Source: JBCCSZ01 sp039821145 (GTDB lineage: Bacteria; Bacteroidota; Bacteroidia; Chitinophagales; Saprospiraceae). Taken from it: a stretch of 64,000 nt of DNA. The stretch is from positions 71,777 through 135,776 of the forward strand of contig JBCBOS010000024.1 of the NCBI GenBank assembly GCA_039821145.1. Reading direction: 5' to 3'. This document shows positions 53,484 through 62,730 of this stretch, piece by piece (position 1 is the first letter of the stretch; each line of letters opens with the position of its first letter). The notes beneath the pieces are model-generated. The model made no database searches and was not told the origin of the DNA. It saw only the letters and a program-made list of their open reading frames with translations. Made by a program: the position numbers and the translations under genes.

Positions 53484-54242
53484 TCACTTGCCAACAATCG
53501 GCGCAAAGGGATCAGCAGACATCCCCATGCCCTGCCAGTCGCGGGCAGCTTCGATGTCGGTGATGTTGAGCGGAAACAGAGAGCTATTGTGCAGTTGAGC
53601 GAGGCGGGCGCCCCCCTTTACTTCTTTCCAATTCTCCCAACTGAATTCCAGTCCACCAAAAGGAATGATCTTGACCCACATTTTCCAAGCCTTGGGCAGG
53701 CCATTTTCATCCAATATCCACAGGTAAGAATCACCAGGGGTCACCCCTCCAGAACCATAGCTGACCATCAGCGCCTGGCTGCCATCCTCTTGATTGACGA
53801 TGCTTCTGCTGGTTCCCGGATCAAATGCCTTGACAGGTGCGTTGAGCCAAAAAGAATCATTGCACCAATACTCCCAGGCCTTGCGGACAATTTTTTCAGC
53901 TGCTGACCCTTCTAACTCAGCCCCACCCTTCCAGGCCCGGCCTTTGATGGCATTGATGTCGAACATGGCGCGATGCTCTCCCCACTCTACAATCGTCCAG
54001 TGGCGATCCTTGTCCCAAATGTACTGGTGCATGTCATTGAAATTCCAACGGACAATGCCTGTACTGTCCCAGGCTTCCTTGTTGACGGCCTGTAGCATCT
54101 TGCGCGCAAGGGCATCCGCTTCTGGCCCTGTCTGGCCTTCTGGCCTGGATTCGTGTACAATCAGTAAAGCGACAGCGATGAGTAGGACGAGTCCACCGAT
54201 GATGGAGAGCAGCCACTTGAGCCATTTGGGAAAACGCTTCAT
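53484..54242 (-). CDS. Membrane-anchored protein of unknown function, 252 aa
   Basis: I use the ATG at 54242 (MKRFPKWLKWLLSIIGG), which gives a single N-terminal TM (about 10-30) with a periplasmic domain after it. The domain has conserved-looking aromatic and acidic motifs (STGIVRWNFNDMHQYIWD, WGEHRAMFDINAIKGRAW, KAWEYWCNDSFWLNAPVK, WILDENGLPKAWKMW) and probably folds as a beta-sandwich. I recall similar proteins in Bacteroidota, without a known function. It is divergent from the GT2 gene. Confidence 0.7.
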   Translation of the reverse strand: MKRFPKWLKWLLSIIGGLVLLIAVALLIVHESRPEGQTGPEADALARKMLQAVNKEAWDSTGIVRWNFNDMHQYIWDKDRHWTIVEWGEHRAMFDINAIKGRAWKGGAELEGSAAEKIVRKAWEYWCNDSFWLNAPVKAFDPGTSRSIVNQEDGSQALMVSYGSGGVTPGDSYLWILDENGLPKAWKMWVKIIPFGGLEFSWENWKEVKGGARLAQLHNSSLFPLNITDIEAARDWQGMGMSADPFAPIVGK

Positions 54243-54410
54243 AGGAGTTGGTTTGGATTTTGAATGTAATAGAGTTGATCCCACCATTTGCAGGAGCAGG
54301 ATCGCTGCTTGGGTATCCAATCGCTCTTACAAAGATACATGCTTTACAGCAGGAAAATTTATCATGCTCTTTGATGAAGAGAGTTGGTGTGGAAATCATT
54401 AATTTGTGTG

Positions 54411-54442
54411 CAAAAGTAATTCATCCCATTAACAATGTACAA
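54411..54442 (-). promoter_or_regulatory. Promoter of the 252-aa membrane protein gene
   Basis: Read on the minus strand: TTG (54440-54442), a 21-bp spacer and TACTTTTG (54411-54418), a perfect -7 box. The -33 element lies inside the first codons of the divergent GT2 gene. The leader to the ATG at 54242 would be about 160 nt. Confidence 0.6.
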
Positions 54443-55181
54443 AGGAAAGAAAGTAATCGTTGTGCTGCCCGCCTATAATGCAGCCCTGACCCTGGAAAAA
54501 ACGTATGCGGAGATTCCGATGGACCTCGTAGATGAAGTCATTCTCTGCGATGATGCCAGCAGCGACAATACCACGGAGCTGGCGCGGCGCATTGGCATTC
54601 AGCACATCATCATCCACCAGAAGAACAAGGGCTATGGCGGCAACCAAAAGTCGCTCTACAACAAATCTCTGGAGCTGGGCGGAGACATTGTCATCATGCT
54701 ACATCCCGATTATCAGTACACTCCCAAGCTCATCCCTGCCATGGTCAACATCATTGGGGACGACTTGTACCCGGTGGTGCTGGGTTCGCGCATTCTGGGC
54801 AAAGGAGCCTTGAAAGGAGGCATGCCAGTGTACAAATACATCGCCAACCGACTGCTGACTTTTACACAGAACTTGTTGGTCAACTACAAACTCTCTGAAT
54901 ACCACACCGGTTACCGGGCCTTCAGTCGAGATGTGTTGGTCAACATTAACTTCAATGCCAATTCCGACGATTTTGTTTTCGATAACGAAATGCTTTCTCA
55001 AATCATCTACGCCAACTACCAAATTGCGGAGGTCACCTGTCCAACCAAATACTTTGAGGAGGCCTCGTCCATCAACCTGGCCAGAAGCACCAAATACGGG
55101 CTGGGCGTCCTGCGCGTCTCGCTTTGCCACTTTTTGCAGAAGCTCGGCATTCTACAATTGAAAATGTATCAGAAACCTTGA
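54435..55181 (+). CDS. Family 2 glycosyltransferase (DPM1-like)
   Basis: The 248-aa protein has the GT-A fold: KVIVVLPAYNAALTLEKTY, the first Asp region DEVILCDDASSDNT, KNKGYGGNQKSLYN, and the metal DxD-like MLHPDYQY. It resembles dolichol-phosphate mannosyltransferases and their bacterial relatives that load polyprenyl phosphate with a sugar. It lacks C-terminal TM helices, so it is cytosolic or peripheral. It stands alone between the divergent membrane protein and a small gap. Confidence 0.9.
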   Translation: MYKGKKVIVVLPAYNAALTLEKTYAEIPMDLVDEVILCDDASSDNTTELARRIGIQHIIIHQKNKGYGGNQKSLYNKSLELGGDIVIMLHPDYQYTPKLIPAMVNIIGDDLYPVVLGSRILGKGALKGGMPVYKYIANRLLTFTQNLLVNYKLSEYHTGYRAFSRDVLVNINFNANSDDFVFDNEMLSQIIYANYQIAEVTCPTKYFEEASSINLARSTKYGLGVLRVSLCHFLQKLGILQLKMYQKP

Positions 55182-55257
55182 TATTTCAGCTGGTTGGACC
55201 TACGCGGGACTGCATAGGTGAAGGGGAGGAAAGCCGCAGGTGTAGGACAGATGATTC

Positions 55258-55341
55258 TCAGGACTGGCTGTGATCCACAAAAATTTTTCTGCCCACATAG
55301 ATGATGGCCAATAAAAGGGCGTATGTGAGTGTTGCTGTCAT
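55258..55341 (-). CDS. Possible 27-aa membrane peptide
   Basis: A short frame from ATG 55341 (MTATLTYALLLAIIYVGRK) to TGA 55258. It has a hydrophobic stretch followed by a charged tail; a near-consensus -7 box (TATCTTAG on the minus strand) lies upstream, close to the start. The length is too small for more than a weak call. It lies in the gap between GT2 and the TIGR02757 gene. Confidence 0.2.
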   Translation of the reverse strand: MTATLTYALLLAIIYVGRKIFVDHSQS

Positions 55342-55387
55342 ATTTCCATCGCTAAGATAGGGATTTTTTATAATTTGGTGCCTTCAT

Positions 55388-56176
55388 ATGAATACTTCTG
55401 AGCTAAGAACTTACCTGAATGAGGCTGCAGAGCTGTACAACCAGCCTTCCTTCATCGAAAACGACCCAATCAGCATTCCACATGCCTTCCAGTGCTTGCA
55501 GGACATCGAAATCATGGGTTTTTGGACCGCCATGCTGGCCTGGGGCCAACGCGTGACCATCATCAACAAAGCCCGTGAGCTGGTTCGATTGATGGGCCAT
55601 CAGCCCTATGAGTTCATCCTTCATCATAAGGAAAAAGATCGCAAGGCCTTCCTGGACTTCAAGCACCGCACCTTCAACGCCACTGACACCCTTTATTTTT
55701 TGGAATTCCTACAATGGTGGTATCGCGAAAACGAGTCGCTCGAAAGTGCATTCACCCACAAGCTTGCTCCAGACGCCCCTCATGTAGGCGATGCGCTCAC
55801 CGGCTTTCACGAGTTGTTTTTCTCTCTCGACCACGCCCCCGCACGCACGCGCAAACACGTAGCCACACCTGCCAGAAAGTCTTCCTGCAAACGCCTCAAT
55901 ATGTTTTTGCGCTGGATGGTGCGCCGCGATGACAAGGGGGTCGACTTTGGCCTGTGGAAAAACATCCAACCCAGTCAACTGCTCATCCCCATGGATGTAC
56001 ACGTAGATCGGGTGGCCAGAAGGCTTGGGCTATTGACCCGAAAACAGCGCGACTTCAGGGCCGTTCTGGAATTGACGGACAGCCTGCGTGCCTTTGACCC
56101 GGATGATCCGGTTCGCTACGATTTTTCCCTCTTTGGAATAGGTGTATTGGAGAAGAATAGGGCAGCGGGGCAATAG
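55388..56176 (+). CDS. TIGR02757 family protein
   Basis: The 262-aa protein belongs to the TIGR02757/DUF2400 family: NDPISIPHAF, DIEIMGFWTAMLAWGQR, KRLNMFLRWMVRRDDKGVDFGLW, then a helix-hairpin-helix-like LIPMDVHVDRVARRLGL and DPDDPVRYDFSLFGIGV. These proteins resemble HhH-GPD DNA glycosylases in their C-terminal half but their activity is unknown. Length is normal for the family. It converges with the DUF4783 gene. Confidence 0.9.
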   Translation: MNTSELRTYLNEAAELYNQPSFIENDPISIPHAFQCLQDIEIMGFWTAMLAWGQRVTIINKARELVRLMGHQPYEFILHHKEKDRKAFLDFKHRTFNATDTLYFLEFLQWWYRENESLESAFTHKLAPDAPHVGDALTGFHELFFSLDHAPARTRKHVATPARKSSCKRLNMFLRWMVRRDDKGVDFGLWKNIQPSQLLIPMDVHVDRVARRLGLLTRKQRDFRAVLELTDSLRAFDPDDPVRYDFSLFGIGVLEKNRAAGQ

Positions 56177-56188
56177 AGCCCCACCGTT

Positions 56189-56581
56189 TTACTTGCGATC
56201 GATGCGCACCTCCTGAATCAATGGGGCGCCACTTCCCTTTTTCATGTACACGTACACGCGGAAAGCCTTGCCACCGGCAGTGAGGTCACCGATGCTGTAT
56301 TCGGAATCGGCGCTTTTGGATACGCCTTTGTGAGCTTGGATGTAAGAAGTAGGACGATAAGTATCGAAAAAAGTCTGAACGACGGCAACCGCCTCGTTTC
56401 TGTCGTAGATGTCCTCATTGTCCAGGATGGCAATTTCGACACTGCTATCGAAATACTTCCCCAATTCGGAAGCATTTCCCGATTGGATGGCACTTGTGAT
56501 CCGGTCCATGACTGGTACTGGAAAATTGTTGGCCAGGGCAATACTTGGGATCAACGCTAAGAAAAACAAGATATGTTTCAT
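56189..56581 (-). CDS. DUF4783 family secreted protein
   Basis: The 130-aa protein (ATG at 56581, MKHILFFLALIPSIALAN) has a signal peptide followed by an NTF2-like DUF4783 domain: IQSGNASELGKYFDSSVEIAI, YDRNEAVAVVQTFFD, AHKGVSKSADSEYSIGDL and FRVYVYMKKG. The family is Bacteroidota-specific and of unknown role; the cone-shaped fold may bind a small ligand in the periplasm. Confidence 0.85.
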   Translation of the reverse strand: MKHILFFLALIPSIALANNFPVPVMDRITSAIQSGNASELGKYFDSSVEIAILDNEDIYDRNEAVAVVQTFFDTYRPTSYIQAHKGVSKSADSEYSIGDLTAGGKAFRVYVYMKKGSGAPLIQEVRIDRK

Positions 56582-56941
56582 GACTACCCATTTTATGATG
56601 AAATGTTCTAACTCTGTGCCAGAACGCTTACTCATGTAAATCTATAAGTAAGACGAAAGAATCGCAAATAGTTACAGGCAATTGGTCTTGTAGAGGCTAA
56701 AAAGAAACGCTCTCAGCTGTGGCGGATTGACTAACAAAATACGTAATTAATTGAAAACAAACCAATTAAATTCTCTACATACTGGGTGTGACAGGCTCGT
56801 TTAGCGGTTCATAAAACGACTTAAAGTAGTGTTAAATTATCCAATGAAAACGATTTTTTGCCGCAAATACTCCTTTTTGGATACTTAGTGAAAAATGTAC
56901 ACTATCCTTGGCAACAGCCCTTTTTTTCTGGAATAAAAGCT
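56582..56941. other. Intergenic stretch between DUF4783 and gpmI
   Basis: About 360 bp, AT-rich, with no credible gene. It holds the divergent promoters of the two flanking genes; the clearest box is TATTTTTG at 56942-56949 for gpmI. Confidence 0.5.
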
Positions 56942-56949
56942 TATTTTTG
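56942..56949 (+). promoter_or_regulatory. -7 promoter box of gpmI
   Basis: A perfect TATTTTTG, 29 bp before the ATG at 56979. The -33 region is T-rich but has no clear TTG. Confidence 0.45.
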
Positions 56950-56978
56950 GGCTTTCCAAGCGCGAAATCCTTCTACCA

Positions 56979-58517
56979 ATGTCTACGCAAAAAGCAATTC
57001 TTATCATCCTAGATGGCTGGGGACACGGCCAAATTGCTCAGTCCAGTGCCATTGCACAAGCCAATATCCCCTACATATCGAGCCTCTATGAGAACCATCC
57101 CAATGCAGAACTGATCACCCATGGCGAGGATGTGGGTCTGCCGGAGGGACAAATGGGCAATTCGGAGGTCGGGCACTTGAACATAGGGGCTGGCCGAGTG
57201 GTTTACCAGGAATTGGCCCGGATCAACAAGGCCATTCGCAAGCGAGAATTGCACCAGCATCATGCCCTGATTGATGCCCTGGCTGCTGCCAAGAAGAGAG
57301 GAGCAGCCGTTCACTTGATGGGCTTGGTCTCAGACGGAGGGGTTCATTCGCACATCAACCATCTCAAGGCCTTGATCGACATTGCAGAGGAAAACGGTCC
57401 GTCAAACATCTACATTCACGCCTTTACCGATGGGCGGGATGTCGATCCTCAGAGTGGAAAGCAATTCATCACAGATCTGGAAGGCTACATCGAAGGCAAA
57501 AACACCCAACTGGCCAGCCTGATTGGCCGCTACTACGCCATGGACCGCGACAAGCGATGGGAGCGCATCCAAAAGGCGTACGATCTGTTGGTAAAAGGGA
57601 CGGGCAAGCCCAGCCAGGATGTTGTGGCCGACATCCAAGCTTCTTATGACGAAGGAGTCACGGATGAATTCATTCTTCCCATTGCAAAGGTAGATGCCCA
57701 AGGGCAGGCCATTGCGCGCTTGCAAGACGATGATTTGCTGATCTGTTTCAACTTCCGGACCGATCGGCCCCGGCAGATTTCTGAGGTACTGACCCAAAAA
57801 GATTTTGCAGAATATGGCATGCAAAAACTCCAATTGCACTACCTGACCATGACCCGTTATGATGCCGATTTTGACAACATCACGGTTCTGTTTCAAAAAG
57901 AAGACATTGTGGATACCCTTGGCCAGGTCTTGTCGGAGCACCAACTCACACAGGTCCGCATTGCAGAGACGGAAAAATATCCCCATGTTACCTTCTTTTT
58001 CTCTGGTGGACGCGAGAAGGAATTTGAGGGGGAAAAGCGCATCTTGGTCCCCTCTCCCAAAGTAGCGACCTATGATTTGCAGCCAGAAATGAGTGCCCCT
58101 GAAATCACGTCGGCCATCGTGGCGGAAATCAATGCCAACCAGCCAAATTTCGTTTGCATCAATTACGCAAATACGGACATGGTGGGCCATACCGGCGTTT
58201 TTCCCGCTGCCATCAAAGCAGCCGAAATAGTAGATGCCGAGGTACAAAAGTTGTTGAGCACAGCTCTTGCCCTTGATTATCATGCCATCATCATTGCGGA
58301 CCATGGCAATTCAGATTACATGATCAATGAAGATGGGAGTCCGAATACCGCTCATACCAAAAACCTTGTTCCAATTCTGTATGTTAGTAATTCGGAGGAC
58401 AAGGCCAGGCTGCGCAACGGCAGATTGGCAGACGTCGCTCCCAGTATTTTAGCCCTGCTCGGAATTCCACAACCTGCCGCTATGACAGGTCAAAATTTAA
58501 TCGAATTTCATTCTTGA
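56979..58517 (+). CDS. gpmI: 2,3-bisphosphoglycerate-independent phosphoglycerate mutase
   Basis: The 512-aa Mn-dependent enzyme interconverts 3- and 2-phosphoglycerate in glycolysis. Seen motifs: LIILDGWGHG with the first metal Asp, the phosphorylated Ser62 in MGNSEVGHLNIGAGR, DGRDVDPQSG, FNFRTDRPRQ, NYANTDMVGHTG and IIADHGNSDYM with the second metal set. Length is normal for the family. Its stop overlaps the next ATG by one base (TGATG), so it is coupled to the following lipoprotein gene. Confidence 0.96.
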   Translation: MSTQKAILIILDGWGHGQIAQSSAIAQANIPYISSLYENHPNAELITHGEDVGLPEGQMGNSEVGHLNIGAGRVVYQELARINKAIRKRELHQHHALIDALAAAKKRGAAVHLMGLVSDGGVHSHINHLKALIDIAEENGPSNIYIHAFTDGRDVDPQSGKQFITDLEGYIEGKNTQLASLIGRYYAMDRDKRWERIQKAYDLLVKGTGKPSQDVVADIQASYDEGVTDEFILPIAKVDAQGQAIARLQDDDLLICFNFRTDRPRQISEVLTQKDFAEYGMQKLQLHYLTMTRYDADFDNITVLFQKEDIVDTLGQVLSEHQLTQVRIAETEKYPHVTFFFSGGREKEFEGEKRILVPSPKVATYDLQPEMSAPEITSAIVAEINANQPNFVCINYANTDMVGHTGVFPAAIKAAEIVDAEVQKLLSTALALDYHAIIIADHGNSDYMINEDGSPNTAHTKNLVPILYVSNSEDKARLRNGRLADVAPSILALLGIPQPAAMTGQNLIEFHS

Positions 58518-59074
58518 TGTTCAAATGCCATAACGGACTCATTGCCATCGTCGCTTGCTTGCTGCTCGTCACCTCCTGCCAGGTAGACTACGACAAAGCC
58601 TTGCCTCAGGAAAAATACTTTTTCGACCTCAAGGCCTTTTTCCAAGGAGAAAAACAACGCCTGAAACAGATTCCTGCCTTTGTCAAAACCACCACCATCA
58701 ATCAGCAGTCGGAAACGCACGAACTTGACAATCTATCGTTGGATGAGGAATTGCAGATTTTCGAAAATTCAGACATCAATCGGGTCTCCTGGTTGGACAA
58801 ATATGAGGTAGACAGTTTGCTGACGGACGGTACGCTTACAAGCATTCACTACAAGGCCTTGACGCCCAAGCTGAAAACCCAGGACATCCAAATTCGATAT
58901 GACAATCAGCAAGTATCTGAGATCCAAATCCAAAACTTCAGCAGCAGCAACATCCTTTCCGCCAGCCAAAAACTGATTTATCGACCTGCCAGCGGCTATT
59001 CCATCCAGAGCCTGCAAAAGATGCTCTTGTCAGAGGAAAAAGAAATCATGGTCGAAGTTGAGTTCAGGCGATAG
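58517..59074 (+). CDS. Lipoprotein coupled to gpmI, 185 aa
   Basis: The ATG at 58517 uses the A of the gpmI TGA. The protein has a lipoprotein signal (CLLLVTSC), then an alpha-beta region (FDLKAFFQGEKQRLK; DEELQIFENSDINRVSWLDKYEVD; IQIRYDNQQVSEIQI) and ends FRR. It is likely an outer-membrane-linked periplasmic protein. I do not recognise a named family. The coupling with a glycolytic gene is probably a matter of expression rather than function. Confidence 0.7.
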   Translation: MFKCHNGLIAIVACLLLVTSCQVDYDKALPQEKYFFDLKAFFQGEKQRLKQIPAFVKTTTINQQSETHELDNLSLDEELQIFENSDINRVSWLDKYEVDSLLTDGTLTSIHYKALTPKLKTQDIQIRYDNQQVSEIQIQNFSSSNILSASQKLIYRPASGYSIQSLQKMLLSEEKEIMVEVEFRR

Positions 59075-59178
59075 TCCCATTTTTCAAAAACTCGCCATTT
59101 CTTGTCACGTTTCGAATCTATTGTACATAGTGAGGATGTAGCTACGCTATTCACAAATGGATTTAAAAACTTAAAACG

Positions 59179-60504
59179 ATGACATTTCCTCCCAGGATTA
59201 GTATACCATTGCTCATAAGTATGATGCTCCTCATGGTGGCCTGCAAAAAGAACATCAACGATACCACCATCATGGAAGAATTTGAGCCCCCTCAAGAAAA
59301 GGAGCTGGTTACCATTAGAGGGATCGTACAAGACACCAGTGGACAAGCCCTGCCAAATGTTGAGCTAAAATTGTATCTCAATGATTTTACCTGGTCAGCC
59401 ACAAGCGATTCAGAGGGCAAATACGAATTGGTGATGCCAGATGCTCCGGGTCGCGCTCACATCGTAGCAGCATCGGCGGATTACAATCGAGCCTTGGTGC
59501 GAATTGATGAACGGGAAACAGGGCTGCTTCGAGAACGCGATGTCATTATGATCCCCAATCCCGAGATCACAGAGGTAGACCTCAGTTTTCAGCAAAGCAA
59601 CATTGCTACCATCCAAGGCAGTTTACGGACCCTGTCTGGCGATTCAGTGGGTGGCGCGCTGGTAGCAGCCTATGGCATCAATCGGAGCACCACTTACTCC
59701 ATTACTTTCTATGGCTATTCTCGCAGTCTGTCCAATGGAGACTTTTTCATCACTTATGACCAAGGAGATTATCTTTCCTCTGTCTTTTTTGCCCGACCTC
59801 AAGGAAGCTGTAGTGAAACAACGGGGCGCAACTGGAACGGCAGCCCTGTCAATCGAAACCTGGGATTTATCATCGTGGATGAAGGACAAATGGAGAATGC
59901 CAGTACCCAATTGACAGCCAGCGACTGCACATCACAACTGAGTGCAAGCATTTACCTACCTGATGACTTGATGAATGCCACCTTGGACCAAAGTCTCAAC
60001 CAAACCATTGACTTGGCGTATTGCGACGAGATAGAATCTGAAGTGGTGTATGCAGGCATACAAAGTGATGACAAGCAAAACTTCGCCGGACAGTTTTATT
60101 CCATAGATGCCCTGCCCGGAAGCATTGATGCAGATCCTTGTACCCCCAATGGTTTTTTCCTAGAAGTGACCTTGGGAGGCCAAAGCAGCCTGACGAGCAA
60201 TGCAAGTTTCAGCAACCAAATGCTCTCGGCTACGATCAACAACGGCTTGTACAGCTTTGTCATCGGAAACAACTACTCTCGGACGGTCGACAACGAAGTC
60301 GTAATCGAAGGTGGCAAAGTATTGCAAGCATTTCAACTGGACGCCGATGCTGACAGGGTCTTTGAAAAGGACGCCAACAGCGATGCTTATGTACACTTTA
60401 TCGAAAACACCCCCACTACCATAGCGGGTATCATCACTGGCAAAGTTGTCCTTGCTGACCAAAGCGTCGAAGACATCCAAGTCAGATTCAGAGCCCAAAA
60501 ATAA
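59179..60504 (+). CDS. Lipoprotein with carboxypeptidase-regulatory-like domain
   Basis: The 441-aa protein has a lipoprotein signal (MMLLMVACK) and an N-terminal CarboxypepD_reg-like domain (VTIRGIVQDTSGQALPNVEL, SDSEGKYELVMP). The remainder is beta-rich with a second related stretch (IATIQGSLRTLSGDSVGGALV) and a third near the end (TTIAGIITGKVVLADQSVEDI). It probably sits at the outer surface. The ECF sigma gene starts 5 bp after its stop, so it belongs to the same operon as the sigma factor and the anti-sigma/barrel protein. Confidence 0.8.
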   Translation: MTFPPRISIPLLISMMLLMVACKKNINDTTIMEEFEPPQEKELVTIRGIVQDTSGQALPNVELKLYLNDFTWSATSDSEGKYELVMPDAPGRAHIVAASADYNRALVRIDERETGLLRERDVIMIPNPEITEVDLSFQQSNIATIQGSLRTLSGDSVGGALVAAYGINRSTTYSITFYGYSRSLSNGDFFITYDQGDYLSSVFFARPQGSCSETTGRNWNGSPVNRNLGFIIVDEGQMENASTQLTASDCTSQLSASIYLPDDLMNATLDQSLNQTIDLAYCDEIESEVVYAGIQSDDKQNFAGQFYSIDALPGSIDADPCTPNGFFLEVTLGGQSSLTSNASFSNQMLSATINNGLYSFVIGNNYSRTVDNEVVIEGGKVLQAFQLDADADRVFEKDANSDAYVHFIENTPTTIAGIITGKVVLADQSVEDIQVRFRAQK

Positions 60505-60509
60505 AAGCT

Positions 60510-61046
60510 GTGAAAACACAAACCCTTCACCAATTGCGCCAACAGGTCCCGGAGGCTCAAAAGCAGTTGTACTACCAGCATTGCGATCGGCTCATGGCAG
60601 TCATCTATCGCTACACTGGCAATACGGCCGATGCCGAAGAAGTTCTTCAGGACAGTTTCATACAGATATTTGAGAAGATTGATCTATTCGATCCCAGCAA
60701 GGGAAGTTTCTCTGCTTGGAGTTGCCGAATCGCCATCAATTTTGCACTGATGTTTTTGCGAAAAAAACGAAGCATTGTATTTCTAGAAGAAGACTTGCTC
60801 TCTGTCAACCAATGGGAGCAAAATGAAGCCATCAGCAAACTAGCAGAAGAAGATCTGCAGGAGCACATCGCCTCTTTGGATGAAAAGTATGCCGTCATCT
60901 TTCAGCTAAAAGCAGTCGAAGGATACAGCCATCAGGAGATCAGCGAGCTACTGGGAATCAAGACGGAAGCCTCCAGAACGATTTTTTCCAGGGCTCGCAA
61001 GCAGCTCAGGCGTTTGCTGACCCAGCACAAGGTGAAATACATTTAA
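60510..61046 (+). CDS. ECF-family RNA polymerase sigma factor
   Basis: The 178-aa protein has sigma region 2 (about 10-80; QLYYQHCDRLMAVIYRYTGN, AEEVLQDSFIQIFEKI, FSAWSCRIAINFALMFLRKK) and region 4 (about 120-175; LDEKYAVIFQLKAVEGYSHQ, EISELLGIKTEASRTIFSRA). It has no region 3 or extension. It should direct transcription of an envelope-related regulon. Upstream 5 bp is a lipoprotein gene, downstream 38 bp is a protein with an anti-sigma-like N-terminus. Confidence 0.93.
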   Translation: MKTQTLHQLRQQVPEAQKQLYYQHCDRLMAVIYRYTGNTADAEEVLQDSFIQIFEKIDLFDPSKGSFSAWSCRIAINFALMFLRKKRSIVFLEEDLLSVNQWEQNEAISKLAEEDLQEHIASLDEKYAVIFQLKAVEGYSHQEISELLGIKTEASRTIFSRARKQLRRLLTQHKVKYI

Positions 61047-61084
61047 TCAATCTAATCTAGCAATCCAACTTAACTCGAATTATC

Positions 61085-62602
61085 ATGTACGACAATCATA
61101 CACCAGAATGGAACAGGGACAAAGTTTGGAACAAGATCGAACGGCGTCTCCAAAGCAGGAAAAAACGCCGCCGCTTGCTCCCCTTTTGGTGGCTTGGATC
61201 AGGAGTATTTGCTCTGTTGATTGGCATTTATATGGTCTATCCCGTGGAAGAGTCTACCCCTCTTTCGTCTCTTACAGAGTCCTCAACAGGACCACAAATG
61301 GAAGTGCAAGATGTGAAAAAACAAGGGCTTACCTCCGTGCAAACTTCCACTAAGGCCCCCTTCAAGCAAGCAGCTCCTTCTGGCAAAGATCAACCATTGA
61401 TCGAAAACAGACCACTGTCTTCACAGGACATCAATGGTTCCTCCCCTCGCATGGTAGTAACAACGGATGTGGCTCCAGAATCGACACTTCCTTCTTCTGC
61501 CCCTTCTTCTTTGCCAACAAGTACACCACTGGAAAGTCGCCCTGCAAAGGTCAGTGGGCAAGTAGCATATGCAGAAATGCGCACAAACAATCCTACTGCG
61601 ACACCTTCCCTTGAGCTTGTGACAGAGGAACGTCCATCGCCCCAAAGTCTTCCAGAAGAGACTACAAAACAAAGCAGTAAAGATCGACTGTCTACTGTGT
61701 CTCCGGCTTTGCCAAGCATTGAAGAGCGGAGGAAATTCCAGAAAAATTCCAGACGGTCGAGACGTTTCAAGAAAAAGTGGAATTATCAAGTACCCACACC
61801 TGGCCAGGGAGGTTTTGGAATGTCTGTTCCGGCCTCCATCTCACACATCCAAGCATCCATGGCATCTCCTCGTCCCAATTTTACCCCAAGAGGGCACATG
61901 GTTACGCTAGAAGTTGGCATGGGCTGGGGCTTGGTCAAGTACGGTGGTTCGGAGGCATTTCAAGAAGCAAGAAAAGCAACAGAAGATTTTCGAAATGTCT
62001 TCCGAACCGTGGCAAAATCTGAGTACTATCTATCTCCCAAGTGGTTCATCTCAGAAGGAATTGCCATAGAGGTGTACAATGAGCGCTACGAATACGCTTT
62101 TTCCGATACGGAAACAGTCAATTGGGCAAATGCCGATTCGGCCTTTGTGTACACTCTTCCCGATGGCAGTCGCTATTACGAAGGTGGAGTACGCACCCGT
62201 ACCACCCAGACAGACAGTCGACGCGTCAACTACAATCGGATGCTTCGTTTGAGTTGTCCTGTCTCTATCGGCTACATTTTGCAGGATGGCCGCTGGAGCA
62301 TTCGCCCAGAGATTGGCTTCCAACTCAATTTTGACCAATACTTTTTTGGTGTCATCAGGGATGAAAATGGGGGACATCTCACCAACAACACCACCATCAC
62401 TGACCGCTACTATGAAAACATCTTTGACATTGGCTTGCTTTGCCGGTTGAATTTCCGCTATGCTTTGAGTGAAGAATTTGAAATGCAAGTGAGCATGGGT
62501 TACAACCGGGATCAGCTCCTTAGATTGAGCCGCAATTACGAAGGCCCTCGATACGAAACCGTTGGATTGAGTCTTGGGTTGGCCCGACGGATTGGTAGGT
62601 GA
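61085..62602 (+). CDS. Anti-sigma-like protein fused to an outer-membrane beta-barrel domain
   Basis: The 505-aa protein starts with a short cytoplasmic segment (1-31; EWNRDKVWNKIERRLQSRKK, the charged helix common in Bacteroidota anti-sigma-like proteins), one TM (32-53, FWWLGSGVFALLIGIYMVYP), then a Ser/Thr/Pro-rich linker of about 200 residues with a basic patch (RRKFQKNSRRSRRFKKK near 220) and a C-terminal beta-barrel-like domain (270-505; HMVTLEVGMGWGLVKYGG, alternating aromatic strands, end YETVGLSLGLARRIGR). It lies 38 bp after the ECF sigma gene, so it probably regulates that sigma. The linker is long enough to span the periplasm, linking inner and outer membrane in one chain; that topology is inference. 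Confidence 0.75.
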   Translation: MYDNHTPEWNRDKVWNKIERRLQSRKKRRRLLPFWWLGSGVFALLIGIYMVYPVEESTPLSSLTESSTGPQMEVQDVKKQGLTSVQTSTKAPFKQAAPSGKDQPLIENRPLSSQDINGSSPRMVVTTDVAPESTLPSSAPSSLPTSTPLESRPAKVSGQVAYAEMRTNNPTATPSLELVTEERPSPQSLPEETTKQSSKDRLSTVSPALPSIEERRKFQKNSRRSRRFKKKWNYQVPTPGQGGFGMSVPASISHIQASMASPRPNFTPRGHMVTLEVGMGWGLVKYGGSEAFQEARKATEDFRNVFRTVAKSEYYLSPKWFISEGIAIEVYNERYEYAFSDTETVNWANADSAFVYTLPDGSRYYEGGVRTRTTQTDSRRVNYNRMLRLSCPVSIGYILQDGRWSIRPEIGFQLNFDQYFFGVIRDENGGHLTNNTTITDRYYENIFDIGLLCRLNFRYALSEEFEMQVSMGYNRDQLLRLSRNYEGPRYETVGLSLGLARRIGR

Positions 62603-62730
62603 CGCTGCCTTTGCTGTCGGAAGTAGCAAAAAGGGCATTCCTTTTTTGGTACTGAATTGAAAAATTCTGATTGGCCTCGCTGTTCTGGCAGCGGGGCTGA
62701 TCTTTTTGTTATCCTTCCGGATGGTCCTCT

